A stretch of 30,192 bases of DNA from Welwitschia mirabilis (GCA_051453625.1 JBOZIK010000001.1:4215436-4245627); one strand, 5' to 3'. Shown: positions 19,926 through 30,192, counted from the stretch's first letter. The notes: generated by a model not told the origin, from the letters alone. Made by a program: numbers and translations.

Positions 19926-22843
19926 ATTTTATAGAAAAAATCATACAAAAGAGAAAACAAGCATACTAAAACATCTTTATATTGAAGATTATAGTAATGA
20001 AAATATAAATAAAAGAAATATCCTTTTTTTAAAAGAAAAATTCTTTTCTTAATAATTTACTTAAATAAGCTAATCCATACTTAAAGCTATGTCAATCCTA
20101 GAAGTATTCTTTCATGCTTCTATAACAATCTTCATGGTTATGTGTAATGAAGATAAACAAAAGGAAGTGTAGCTTAATCATGGTTATTAAGATACAATTC
20201 TTTATTCCAAACTCATATGAATATATTTTAAGTCATGAAAATGAGTGATAAATTAAGGACTATTTCTATTACTTAAGCTACTAAGGTGAAAACCTTTATA
20301 AGCATTCACATTTAAAATAAGATAAAATAAAAGGATGAAGTAGGTATTTCTCCTAACAAAATATTATTTATAATTGATGTAACTTAAGGTTAATAAAAAT
20401 AACTTATCTTATATACCAAAATTACCTATATAATTTTATCTAATAATTTTTCTATAATTTAAGACATTAATTATAAAGTTTTTAGGCTTTAAGAAGACAT
20501 TATAATTAGAACTTATAAATTATAGTAGTTTTTCATAAACTAGACTCATATTAGAATCCATAAAAGCTAACTTAAGCTATTTTGGAATTCTAAAAATATT
20601 ATTTCTAGGGTCATTAATTTAAGTTAAAATTATAGCCATATCACATTATACTAAAATAACCATAACTTTCAAAATACTTTTATTTTTTAAATGATTCAAG
20701 ATATTTTAGAAAATTTATTTAATTCAAGTTTTTAGATAATGTAAGTCTTACTTACAAAAACATAAATTAATTTCTTACTATTTTCCACATTTATTTCCTA
20801 ATCTATTTTTATAAATAAATTTTTGAAAAATTATTACACATCTCAAAAGTTACTATTCATAAATTTTCATCATCATAACATACTCTTAAGCTTAAAAATG
20901 TTTCATTAATTTATACGTATTATTTAATGAGCTATGATGTTCTTAACCTATGCCTCTATTCTAGAAATTTAACTTTCACTATAAAAACACAATAAAGATT
21001 ATACAACTATTTATGCACTAATTTAAATCAATAAAATAATAAATATACTAGCTAAACTAATTAAAGTATATCCTGATAAAATATTACTAACTAAAATTAA
21101 TATAGAAAGCAAAATCAATGCACAAAAATGTTTACAATGAGCATTGGGATTATCATGAAGGAGTACTAGCCTTAAAAATATTATTGAGGAATATATTTTT
21201 ACCTCTAACAAGATTGACTTAATGTCTAATTAATAAAAAATATAATATTTTATATAATAATACCAAATAAACATGTGTACCTAAAGGTTTTTATTATTTT
21301 TTAATCATAGTAAACTCCCTAGTCACTTGACCATAATCATCCATTAGTAACCTCAATCACCAAGTATAAGAAATTCTTCATATCTTCCACATCTTGGTGA
21401 GAGTCAATGGGATACTATTTTATAATATAATTGCATGAAAACCATAAATAATGGCCGAATGCAATATTATATCATTCTACTAAAATATTAAAAATGATCA
21501 TATGAACAACATGAGTAATGTGATTAGTTAAAAAAATTGGTAAATCCTAAATGATTAAAGATGAAAGTTCCAAGCTCAGGAGTCCTTATCTCTCTAAGGT
21601 TCCAAGCTCTAAACTTCACAAGTAAGAGAATGAAAAGAAAAAAAGAGGAAAAAAAAGGCACTTACATGAAAAATTAAAAGTATCTCCATTTTTTATAAGA
21701 TATGAAAGAATTTATATAGATAGAAAAAAAAGGCACATAGTTCAAGATCATAGGATTACATGATTTATCATTGCTAAGTAAGATAATTAATAAGTGATAC
21801 TAAAGTACAAAATAATACATCATACTTGTAACTAGTATGAGTATTTTTCTTACTTTAATTACCAATGTTAATTATGTTCATCATTTCCTTATGCTATCTT
21901 CTTGTTAATCCTTTATAGGCTTATAAGTATGTTTAATTTATTTAAGACATCTATCAAAAGAATAAATGCACAAATCTCCAAATTTTCATGTGGCATAATG
22001 AGATAAACTTTTAAATTATACTAAATAAAATAATAAATATGTTATAAATCAAGTTTCATTACGCATCTCAAGAAGATACAGATAATGGAAGAGTAAATTT
22101 ACTCATTTCTCATTCTTTGTTTTAGGTAAGAGCACATATACTTATTTACATGCTCATTTATTTCATAATGCATAGAATATATCAATCACACAATATAAAG
22201 AATCAAATGTGTATTAATAATATAGTATACTTATTACATTTATCAAGAATCTAAATGAGTAAACAAGATGTGAAATATATTATTATTTCCTATTAAACTT
22301 TTCAATTTATTAGTTTTATTATGTGATTTGATGTCCTTACATAATAGGGTTTTCTAGTTTTAAATGTTTAGATAGATTTTCTTATAAAAATGTTCACCGT
22401 ATAATTATTATCATTTTTATATTAAATTATGGAAATTATGAAATTAAAGTCAATTACTAAAAATATCATCTAATTTTGATAAGGTTTTTAAAAAAGAGCA
22501 ATTCATCATCTAATTAGAATCTTAACATGCCTAATATCTAAGTAACTAAGTTTTACAAAATGTAGGATATGATGGTAATCCATAGTGTTTTATGTGGTCC
22601 ATTATTAGTTTTGTCCTTAAAAGGAAAAAATATTTTTTACCTTCATTTATGATTATAATAGGATGTGTTTCAAGTACTTATTATGAAATAAATCTAAGAC
22701 TTAGATGCTTTTAAGATGTTTCATGCACTAGTAGAAAGATAGATGGATCTATAACTAAAAAAGTTTAAAATAGATTATTGGTAAAATCCCAATTTTAATG
22801 ATTCCACTTATTAAATAATGTGTCTAACATGAAAATAGAATAT
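19926..22843. other. AT-rich intergenic DNA with no recognisable gene
   Basis: I see no protein similarity on either strand. The - strand open frame at 21023-21211 has no supporting motif. At 21635-21740 the string GAnAAAAAAAAGGCAC is present twice about 80 bp apart, a small repeat. Otherwise I see only homopolymer-rich sequence. Confidence 0.55.
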
Positions 22844-24178
22844 TGAAGAACACCTACATTGTAAATAAGAATCAAGTTAGCCAAAATTCAAAGTCCAAAG
22901 TTCATAAAATCTTCAAGAAAAAGGTCATAAAGGGTAGATAAAGTTGACTAAAGATTTCTATAGATCTAAATACATCTATGGTAAAGACATCTACTATTTT
23001 TGAAGATGTATAAGCCATTGAAAGAAGTAAAAGACATATATATTGAAAAAGACATCTATAATAAATCAAGAAGCTGAGATAGGTAAAAGATATCTAGCAA
23101 ATTGAAGACAGCTATACTACTTAAACTATTAGAAGAGATCTACTAAATTGAAGACATTTGTGCTAAACTAAAAGAGGTAATAGAGTTTAATTATGTTATG
23201 ATGAATTATTTACTTTCCAAAGGATCAAGAATTTTTTACTTGATAAATTTATAATACCTATGAGTTAGAGATACAATAGTTTAAAGCTTTTTAAAATCTG
23301 AGTAATTTAACCAAAAATGTCTTTTAGGATGAAGATATCTACCTGATAGAGATGTCTACTATATTGCAGATGTCTATCCCAAAAAATAGTAAAAAAAAAA
23401 ATAGTCATTGAATAACTAAATGTTAGTTGTTTATAGCCATTGTACTACATTTAAATCATTGCAAATAACTATCTCACTAGGGAAAAGGCTAAGAAGACAT
23501 CACAATTATAAAAGGAAAAAAGTATAAAGAGGCAAGATTACTTAATTTTTTGAATAATTGGTATTACATAAGAATAAATCTATGTTCTTAATAAAAATAC
23601 TTATTTCCTTAAGACATTGCTTAATCTTTGGCACTCCAACTATCACATAACTATCTTCTTAAATATTCATGGGCGACTACATTAAGGAGAACTTAAGCTT
23701 CCATCCAAGTGGAATATTCTAGGCTTGTTGTTCATTATTTACATTGTTTATTAGCACTTTATTGTAGGACTATCAAATTATTCAATTAATTCATTCTATT
23801 TCATAAATTCTAACATATTCTTTGCTATGATCACTTACTTAAGAATTTCAAAGTATAAGAATATCCTTGTATTAGTGTACTTCTTGGGATGCTTAAGAAT
23901 ACAACTTGTATTTAATCCATTGTAATCCTTAATAGGAAGAGAGGACTATGTTTCAAGGAGCATCTCATTTATATGTAATATTAGTAATGCTCTAAAATCA
24001 CTATTTTTATAATTTAAATATATTTAAGCATGTGAAGTAAAGCTACTACCATCTGTGTATGAATGTAGTGAGGTGAAGAACCACATTAAATCAGTAAGGT
24101 CCTTATTGTGAATTTCATTTATTTCTAGTTAAGAATTTATATTTGGTAAAATTAATTTACCTCTTCCCTTTGAGTTCA
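22844..24178 (+). repeat. 5' LTR of a Sirevirus-like Ty1/copia element (left edge approximate)
   Basis: The LTR is recognised from its order. It opens TGAAGAACACCTACATTGTA, followed by CCAAAGTTCATAAAATCTTC. It then has AGACATCT/AGATGTCT words between 22985 and 23375, and GTACTACATTTAAATCATTG leading to GCAAATAACTATC. A TATA box lies at 23507, and GAATGTAGTGAGGTGAAGAA then CCACATTAAATC lies near 24060-24092. The last block is a decayed form of the GTGGATGTAGG...GAACCACGTAAA string that ends the LTR of many plant copia elements. The end is placed at CA 24177-24178, with the primer binding site 12 bases on. The left edge rests on TG at 22844 and on resemblance to Sirevirus LTR starts. No matching 3' LTR was found to confirm it. 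Confidence 0.7.
23507..23515 (+). promoter_or_regulatory. TATA box of the copia LTR
   Basis: TATAAAAGG follows AAGAAGACATCACAAT, and a second TATAAAGAGG lies 16 bases later. Position and context match the core promoter of Sirevirus-type LTRs, about 670 bp before the LTR end. Confidence 0.65.
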
Positions 24179-24190
24179 ATAATTCTTAAT

Positions 24191-24202
24191 TAGTATCGAA
24201 GT
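24191..24202 (+). promoter_or_regulatory. Primer binding site, initiator tRNA-Met type, degenerate
   Basis: TAGTATCGAAGT differs from TGGTATCAGAGC, the standard plant copia site, at four positions, all transitions. It lies just after the LTR and 48 bp before the gag start, as expected. Confidence 0.65.
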
Positions 24203-24249
24203 AGATACTTATGAAAATGAATAACATGCTTGAGTGAATTATAAAAGGG

Positions 24250-25740
24250 ATGGCATCCATTAGATATCTACTCTTCAATGGAATAAACAATGCCTATTGG
24301 AAGGTAAGGATGTAGGTGTATTTACATTATTTTAAGTTTTAACTATAATAAAGCATTAAAGATGAATACTTAGAACCTATAAAAACTATTATAGATGTCA
24401 CAGGTAATTCCATCACTCAAATCAAACCTAAAAAAACTAGAGAGACAAAGAAAAGGTAGCTTTCACATGTGATTTAAAGGTAAAGAATGTTTTTTACTTA
24501 GCCTTGACAATGAAAGAGTTTAATCAAATAGCTAGATGCAAAAGAGCATAATAAATATGGAATGTTTTATTGGAAACATATGAAGGAACCTTAGTTATCA
24601 AGTAATCAAAGCTTCTTCTCTAGAATGATTAGTTTAAAAACTTGAAGATGAATAATAATGAGAAAGTACATGAGTACTACACAAGACTATCCACCATTAT
24701 GAATTCCATATGTGACATTATTAAAAATCTTCTAAAGTCAAGGTAATTTAAAATGTAATGAGATCCTTAACTCCAGAATATAGGCAAAAAATAATTGAAA
24801 TGAAATAATCAAGAAACTTTAATATAATAAATATTAAGAAATTATAAAGTACTTTAATGGCTTATGAGATAAACCTCATTTAAGATAGTACTATAAAGGA
24901 GAAGCCTATTACTCTTAAAGCTAGTAAAAAATCATGACAAGCTTTAAAAGATAAAGTAAAATAAGTTTCTAATGAAAATGACTCTAAAGAAGATGTAAAA
25001 GAAGGACTTGCTCTCAGTAGAAAATAAATCAAGCATTTTTCTCATGAAAGAACAATAGGAAAGAGGACTACTAAAAACCATCAATATTTCAAGCTAGAGA
25101 TAAGTCCAAAAGTAAATCTTCTACTAGATTCTTTTCTTTCTTCTAAGAATGATATTTTCAAACAAGAATGTTGGGTTTATGAAGGACAAGAACATATATC
25201 TTAGAAATATCTTAGCTCTAATATATTTCAAGAAAAAGCATAAAAGAAAGAGCCTAATAGGAGTAAATCCTTCTTCATAGGTTAGGATTATGATGAGAAT
25301 GTAACTAAAGCAGATACCTCAAATGACAAAAGAGATCATTCATTACACATGACCTTTGTACACATTCAAATAACAATGAAGAAGAAAAAGAAGAATTAGA
25401 ATTAAATAAGAAATAAGTATGAAACTTTAAGATAGATATGAATTAAATTATGAAGAATTTATTAAGTTGGAAAAGGCATGTTCAAAAATTAAAAATTTGT
25501 TTCATTCTTATGAATTAGCATATGAACAAAAAAAATGGTTTTGATAATAGATTATCATCTAAGAACTCAGTTCTTAAAGCTAAGATTAGTAAGATAACAT
25601 ATGAATTAAAGAATGTTAGATAAGAAATTATTGATGTTAAAAGAATCAATGAGAAGTTTACCCAAGGAAATAAGACCTTGAACATCATGCTTGGACAATG
25701 TAGAAGTCCAAATGATAAAAGTGGCTTAGGACTCCACTAG
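24250..25740 (+). pseudogene. gag: Sirevirus-like copia gag, broken
   Basis: The ATG at 24250 is chosen because it leads straight into MASIRYLLFNGINNAYWKVR, the conserved gag N-terminus (LFxGxNYxYWKxRM). A stop follows at 24313. Later fragments match the gag core: KVHEYYTRLSTIMNSICDI, NVMRSLTPEYRQKII (frameshifted) and LMAYEINLI. Next come a mutated CCHC knuckle (25169-25210) and the Sirevirus-type tail. The tail has a helical, Lys/Glu-rich stretch (25559-25680) that ends NIMLGQCRSPNDKSGLGLH, then a stop near 25738. That tail motif (LxxxLxxxKSPxDKxGLGY) is highly characteristic of Sirevirus-type polyproteins. There are many stops and at least three frameshifts. Gag would form the cytoplasmic particle. 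Confidence 0.9.
25169..25210 (+). pseudogene. First copia gag zinc knuckle, two Cys ligands changed to Tyr
   Basis: CWVYEGQEHIS-stop-KY fits CX2CX4HX4C with the second and last Cys both Tyr (TAT 25178-25180 and 25208-25210). Each change is one G-to-A step from TGT. The His remains. Confidence 0.75.
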
Positions 25741-25817
25741 TAGTTTAGTGTTTATTTTTTAACAATTAAAATTACAAGCTAAGATATGAGCACATAGCTC
25801 ACACTAATAATATTACA

Positions 25818-25859
25818 TGTTACTGCTACTATAAACATGGTTATTACCAATTTAATTAT
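25818..25859 (+). pseudogene. Second copia zinc knuckle, three of four ligands changed
   Basis: CYCYYKHGYYQFNY fits CX2CX4HX4C with Cys2 as Tyr (TAC 25827-25829), His as Tyr (TAT 25842-25844) and Cys3 as Tyr (TAT 25857-25859). All are single transitions. It lies between the GLGLH tail and the protease, its usual place in Sirevirus-like proteins. Confidence 0.75.
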
Positions 25860-25899
25860 CCATTTAAATTCAGAAGTATGATACACTACCGAGGATAGA

Positions 25900-26250
25900 C
25901 TACACCAAAGAAGATATGGATTCCAAAATCTAGACCAACTCTTTTAGTTTGTATTGTAGTATGATCTATGAAAGAAACATGCCTAGTATGTTGATAGCAG
26001 ATGTTCAAGACATATGATTAGTGATAATTACCTTAGTTAAGTAATAAAAAGGAGTGGTTACTTTTGGTAACAACATGAAAGCTTACATTAAAGGTATTGC
26101 AACCATCGAAGAGGGTAATTTTCCTAAGGTCAAAGATGTTTTTTATGTATAAGGATTGCAACATATTATACTTAGTGTTAGTTGGTTATTTGATGTAATT
26201 TTTTTTTGTTACTTTCATCAAAGATAATTGTGTCATAAAATAGTATAATT
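25900..26250 (+). pseudogene. Copia aspartic protease, broken
   Basis: After a KKIWIPK-like lead-in (25910-25940) the frame reads stop-YVDSRCSRHMISDNYLS at 25984-26036, matching W-Y-x-DSGCSRHMTGD. The usual Trp is a TAG stop and the Gly of DSG is Arg (AGA 25999-26001), both by transitions. The catalytic Asp remains (25993-25995). Downstream, VTFGNNMKAYIKGIATIEEG, NFPKVKDVFYV and LQHIILSVSWLFDV follow the family (VTFGDN.KG.I.G.G, then IEDVLYVEGLKHNLLSISQL). This protease would have cut the polyprotein. Confidence 0.92.
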
Positions 26251-26329
26251 TAAATAAGGTATTATTTACTAGAATTAGAAAATTAAATGTTTATATCACT
26301 ACATTATAAGATATTTTTAATAAGAAATT

Positions 26330-27215
26330 CAAGTATTTATTATGCACTATAGGTCATGCAAAAATATAATATAGAAACCTTAGTCACTTGAATAAGTACC
26401 TGTTAAAGATGTTATTTTCAAATGATATGATAGAAGAACTTTCCAAGTTGTAATTTTTCGATGATGAGGTGTATGAAGCTTGTTAAAAAGGAAAGAAAAC
26501 AAGAGCAAGATTTTGTAAGAAAAATTATATTACTACTGAATGCTCTGTAGGTCTCTTGCATCTTAATATTATTAGTCCTTCTCCCATTGAAAGTCTTGAT
26601 AAGAAAAGATATTACTGAACTATTATTGATTATTATTCTCACTTTACATGGATACCTTTCTTGTACATAAGAATGAATCCTTTGATATTTTTTAAAGCTT
26701 TGTATTAGGTTATAAAATTAAAAAGCATATAATATCAATACAATAAGAAATGATAATGGTAACACATTTAAAAATGCAAGGTTTAGAGATTTTTATAAAT
26801 AGTTTGATATCCTTCATCAATTATCTACATTAAGGACACTAAATAGAATAGAGTTGCAAAAAGAAAGAATGGAGTTTTCAATGAAATGACAAGAATGATG
26901 ATGCATGATTAATAGGTTCAATATCAATTAATAGGTTATAAAATCCATTAAAAATGCATGCTATATTTCCAACTAGTTCTACAAAGATACTTTAGTTTCA
27001 AAACTTCATATGAACTACAATCTAGTAAGAAACCCTTAATAAGTTATTTTTTTGTATTTGATTATAAATGTTTCATTATAAATAAAAATAAAAAACTAAG
27101 GAAATTTGATTCCAAAGTTGATAATGACATTTTTTAAGGCTATTCTATGGTTAATAAAGCCTATTGAATATTCAAAAATAGAACTCATGTAGTAGAAAAA
27201 AACTTTTAATGTTAA
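26330..27215 (+). pseudogene. pol: Copia GAG-pre-integrase and integrase, catalytic Glu lost
   Basis: The HHCC region reads YRNLSHLNKYLLKMLF, then EVYEAC-stop-KGKKTRARF, where the first Cys of CEACQKGK is Tyr and the Gln is a stop. The core gives LLHLNIISPSPIESLDKKRY, TIIDYYSHFTWIPF, NINTIRNDNGNTFKNARFRD and FDILHQLSTLRT. It then reads RVAKRKNGVFNEMTRMM. In the family the last block is VAERKNG, so the catalytic Glu is Lys here (AAA 26859-26861). The two Asp residues remain. The C-terminal region still reads KLRKFDSKVDNDIF, stop, GYSMVNKAY, stop, IFKNRTHVVEKNF, matching KFDAKSDEGIFLGYS..SKAYRVFN.RT. Many stops and frameshifts interrupt it. Confidence 0.93.
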
Positions 27216-27369
27216 AAAAGATGGTATTGACTTGAATTATATTTTTTTTATAGGATGATAATATACTTATATAACTTGAACAACTTCCTAGCAACCCTCA
27301 AGCACAATCAAATAGTGAGGAGAAGAATGAAGAAGAAACTAAAAAGCAAATATATTTAAAATAATCAAA

Positions 27370-27720
27370 CTAAAAAAGAGACATTCTATAAAGTATATCA
27401 TTGGTATTTCCTATGGTAATATTCAAGATAGAAGCCATGCTAAGGAGTTTTATGGATTTGCAACTTATATCTCATAAGTAGAATCCAAAAATCTTAGTGA
27501 ATTAAAAAGTAATATCTACTAAATGCTAGTAATATAAGAAGAATTTAATTAGTTTGAGAGCTGTAATGTTTGGAAACTCATCCAAGGCTATTTAATAGAC
27601 TAGTAATTAGCACAAAATGAATCTTTAAAAATAAAATAGATGAAAATAGTAATGTAATCAAAAATAAAAATAGGCTAGTACCAAAAGTTTACAATTAGTA
27701 AGAAGGTATGGTATTTACAT
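27370..27720 (+). pseudogene. pol: Copia reverse transcriptase, N-terminal part only
   Basis: HSIKYIIGISYGNIQDRSHA and EFYGFATYIS, stop, VESKNLSEL are followed by EEFN-stop-FESCNVWKLIQGY and DENSNVIKNKNRLVPKVYN. These match the lead-in and first RT block of plant copia elements (EELNQFxRNxVWxLVPRP, then NKxDExGxVxRNKARLVAxGYxQxEGIDF). Similarity ends at about 27716 in the EGIDF block. The rest of RT, including the YVDD active site, is absent, and unrelated sequence follows. Confidence 0.9.
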
Positions 27721-28985
27721 GTTAAAATTGGCATTCTAAGCAGGTAAAATGGATTAATTTAGATAATGAGAAATATTAATTTCATGGTTTTATCATATAG
27801 TAACGTTTTCTATTCTTTTTTATTACATTTGCATGAAATTATAGGATTTTTCTTAACATTAATAGGATAATTGATGCAATATGAAGAACTATGTTCAAAA
27901 TGATTAAATTCTAGCATTAAACGCCAATGCTGCCGATGAGGATAATCAATAATATTAATTTTCTAAGGTATAACATCTCAAATCTCATCTTTTTACATTA
28001 CTTTAAAAAGTTCATCACTATAAGCTAAGTTAGAAACAACCTAATGATATATGATACAAGTACAAGACAACATGTTGTAATTACATGTGGCGATATATGA
28101 GGATGATCACGTGGAAGAAATATGAGATGAACCTATTGGTAGTATCATTAGTAGTTATAGGACATCTTATCATTATCTTTTCATTAGAAGAAAAAGGAAT
28201 CCTCTTTGTGGCTACATCTTAAATATCTGTAACCTCCTCCTTATGTATCTCTCATAAGTAACATTCCTTATGTAACTGCCATCTAATGCAATCATGACTT
28301 AGATTCCAAGCCTTCCCTCATCTATAGAGGAACCTAGAGTGCCCATTGTAAACATCATTTAATTATCTTAATTAGGGAAAGACTTGGAGGCTAAGACATC
28401 ATGGTTCTCTGACGCTCTTTCTTGGGAGCAAAATGATTCAAGGCTAATTAAGGAGTTTTTCTTATTCTTCTTCTTTATTAATGTGATGTATATTTCTTTC
28501 AAATTTTAATATAATAATTTATTAAATACTTTCATTATTATTGCACATTCCATTTGGTATGAGTAATATTTAGGCTAAACTAGTTCTAGAATTAGTTTAA
28601 ACTCTTTCATTGTTATTGCAACTTAATTTGGCATTAGCTATATTTAGGTATGACTAATTCTAAGTTGATTTTATTCTTTCATTATTATTGTATAATCATT
28701 TGGCATTATAAATTTTTTGATAAAGCTTACTTAATTGTTAAGTTCATAATCTAGAAATAATTAGAGTGAATATGGAGAGTTAAATAAATTAGCTAGTTTA
28801 TTAAAGTATTTTCATTTCCTTGTACAATCAACCAAAGATTATTTCATCTCAAACTTGTAATTTTTGTTTCATTTAAGTTTTATTGCAAGGAGAATAATCT
28901 TGTATCTTTTGATTAATTTACCATGTATATCTCTGTGGAAGAGTGATATGTAGATGCAAATTTAGTTTTAAATCTAGATCACTAC
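27720..28985 (+). mobile_element. Foreign LTR-like sequence within copia RT
   Basis: This stretch of about 1.25 kb lies between the start of RT and the end of RNase H of the same copia element. It has no coding similarity and its middle is less AT-rich. It contains CGATATATGAGGATGATCAC (28091-28110), CTCATCTATAGAGGAACCTA (28318-28337, possibly a worn TATA box) and a 72-75 bp tandem repeat. The texture is that of a solo LTR or an LTR fragment. I could not define TG/CA ends or a target-site duplication. About 1.5 kb of RT is missing, so this is either an insertion with deletion or a substitution. Confidence 0.45.
28529..28710 (+). repeat. Tandem repeat, about 2.5 copies of a 72-75 bp unit
   Basis: CTTTCATTATTATTGCAC, CTTTCATTGTTATTGCAA and CTTTCATTATTATTGTAT start at 28529, 28604 and 28676. 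Each continues through a CATTTGGTAT/ATTTGGCATT segment, and the first two also share ATATTTAGG and TAATTCTA-like words. The unit lies inside the foreign LTR-like sequence. Confidence 0.85.
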
Positions 28986-29252
28986 AAAGCTATGATTACA
29001 TAGAATTTGAAGAAACTTTTTTTACTAATGGCATGTATGAAATATGTAATAATTCTTTTCATCTTTTCATGTATCAAAGAGTTTAAACTTTATCAACACT
29101 TTAGAACTGAACATATTGATGTCATACATTACTTCTTTAGAAAGCATGTACAAAACAAGAACATCATGTTGGATTATGTTGATATGACTGATCAACTTGA
29201 TGATTTTTTCATCAAATCATTGGATGTAAAAGGGTTTATCAAACTATACTAG
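28986..29252 (+). pseudogene. pol: Copia RNase H, C-terminal end, open for 81 codons
   Basis: The ORF from ATG 29007 to the stop at 29250-29252 is uninterrupted. Its last 55 residues include QHFRTEHIDVIHYFFRKHVQ, then NKNIMLDYVDMTDQLDDFFI and KSLDVKGFIKLY. These match the classic copia pol end (HSRTKHIDIRHHFLRDHV, then VxTxDQLADIFTKPL). Further upstream (28995-29075) the DNA resembles the preceding RNase H block (MKQxLxDYG....NIPIxCDN) but in a shifted frame, so the ATG is not a real start and the first 25 residues are out of register. The CDNTSA catalytic block is not recognisable. As a 3' fragment cut off from RT it cannot be functional. Confidence 0.92.
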
Positions 29253-30025
29253 AACTTATATATTAGGCCTTCTCCAATGAGGTGAGTAAATATTTAATCT
29301 CTATGAAATCTAAACCCAACATCTTATTTATTGATACTTTATAAGTTGGAATATTAACTAGATCTTAGATAATTATATCATGTACATTTTATTCTAACAC
29401 TTTCAAGATATGATAGTTTCATGTTGACAATAGTTGTAGAAGATCTTGAAGTTTCTATTTTATAGAAAAAACATCTTTGAAACTATAGATGTCTAAATTT
29501 AAAACATCCTTGATGTTGCATGCATATTTCAAGTATATGTCTTTGGTTTATGTAAACCTCTTTAGAGGTTAGGTATTTTTTATTATTTCTATTTATTTTT
29601 GAAATAGATGTTTTTGTTTTGACAGACATATTTTTCACACTTAGGTAACTATTAAAATTTTACATTAGAATAGATCTTTAAGTTTAATAGATGTCTACTT
29701 TTATCATTTTAGATGTCTTTCAAGTAGTAAACATATTAACATAGTACATCAAAGATTAAAAAACACAAAAAAAATGAGGGTTTCAACCTTTCTAAGTAGG
29801 AAAGGAATAACCAATCTTCATTTTTAGCCCTCCACTTAATAGGTATTCCCTTTAGAGTATCTTAAAGTCTTCCTTTTCTCAAATCTCTTAGCATAGATGC
29901 CTTTGAATTGAAAGAAGTCAACATAGGAAGCAAATAAAATGCTACATCTTTGATAGATAGTTTTTTTTCATTGGTTCTTTTAAATATTTTATTAGAGTTT
30001 AGCTATTTTAGTTTCTTACTCTCAA
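29253..30025 (+). other. Post-pol region of the copia element, 3' LTR not recognised
   Basis: AT-rich DNA with AGATGTCT at 29487, 29689 and 29711, echoing a word in the 5' LTR but in the opposite orientation to the first two copies there. I do not find the LTR opening (TGAAGAACACC), the CCAAAGTTCATAAA block or a TATA box in this stretch. Sirevirus-type elements often have a long spacer or an extra ORF here, which would fit. Confidence 0.45.
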
Positions 30026-30192
30026 AATGATGAGGAAAAATCCTTTTAATGCTTTAAAAGAAAAGGAACCTATCATTGAAACATAGAGACCTCAGTATGA
30101 ACCATAATTTTATCATGAATCAGCAATAAAATGGTTTAAAACTTGGCCTAGAAACTCTTTCCTTATAGAAATAACTCTTATTTTTCAAAAAC
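30026..30192 (+). pseudogene. Possible ENV-like/plant-transposon-type ORF relic, runs off the window
   Basis: From ATG 30027 one frame reads MMRKNPFNALKEKEPIIET, stop, RPQYEP, stop, FYHESAIKWFKTWPRNSF, then LIEITLIFQN to the window end, with only two stops in about 55 codons. The block HESAIKWFKTWPRNSFLIE recalls the N-terminal FxSxEAxxRYxxxxxRxFxxERG pattern of the putative plant transposon/ENV-like proteins found downstream of pol in some Sirevirus-type elements. Its position after pol fits. The match is from memory and weak. Confidence 0.3.

Noticed and set aside
20033-20050. Hairpin AAGAAAA-ATTC-TTTTCTT
   Set aside because: A/T-run inverted repeats of this size are expected by chance in DNA this AT-rich, and there is no gene nearby for it to terminate.
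26418-26642. Minus-strand open frame, 74 codons
   Set aside because: It is antisense to the copia integrase, whose + strand motifs are clear.

Overview
This window looks like old, heterochromatic, repeat-only plant nuclear DNA. It is very AT-rich and mostly very poor in CpG. I find no intact gene, no rRNA or tRNA, no CRISPR and nothing bacterial. What can be recognised are decayed LTR retrotransposons, all on the + strand. Their breaks are mostly C-to-T and G-to-A transitions (CAA to TAA, TGG to TAG/TGA, TGT to TAT, GAA to AAA), as expected for long-methylated plant repeats. Two runs of exactly 100 N mark scaffold gaps. I cannot name the species.

Left third (1-13380): a head-to-tail array of one Ty3/gypsy family of the non-chromoviral, Athila-like branch. 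The order is LTR A (1-2282), a pol fragment holding the end of RT, RNase H and integrase (2283-4180), LTR B (about 4264-6463), a tRNA-Asp-type primer binding site (6467-6484), a gag-protease internal region without recognisable RT or integrase (6500-10500), then LTR C (about 10531-13378). LTR C has lost its 3' end and abuts four copies of a 133-142 bp tandem repeat. The two internal pieces are complementary: one has only the 3' half of the coding region, the other mainly the 5' half. A coding-like relic at 9564-10183 in the second piece has not been identified.

Middle (13880-22840): AT-rich DNA with no recognisable protein. It holds a second gap, a purine-rich stretch ending in a TATA-like box, a probable copia-type PPT/LTR junction near 19800, and short repeats.

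Right third (about 22844-30192): a degraded Ty1/copia element of Sirevirus type. It has a 5' LTR with a TATA box, a degenerate tRNA-Met PBS, gag with two mutated CCHC knuckles, protease, integrase, the start of RT, and an 81-codon open reading frame covering the end of RNase H. RT is interrupted by about 1.25 kb of foreign, LTR-like sequence (27720-28985) that carries a 72-75 bp tandem repeat. A possible ENV-like or plant-transposon-like ORF relic begins at the right edge. No 3' LTR can be recognised.

Nothing here looks functional as a gene. The integrases have both lost the catalytic Glu, the gypsy protease has lost its Asp, and the RNase H has lost one acidic residue. The interest lies in the arrangement of the elements and in a few unexplained pieces.
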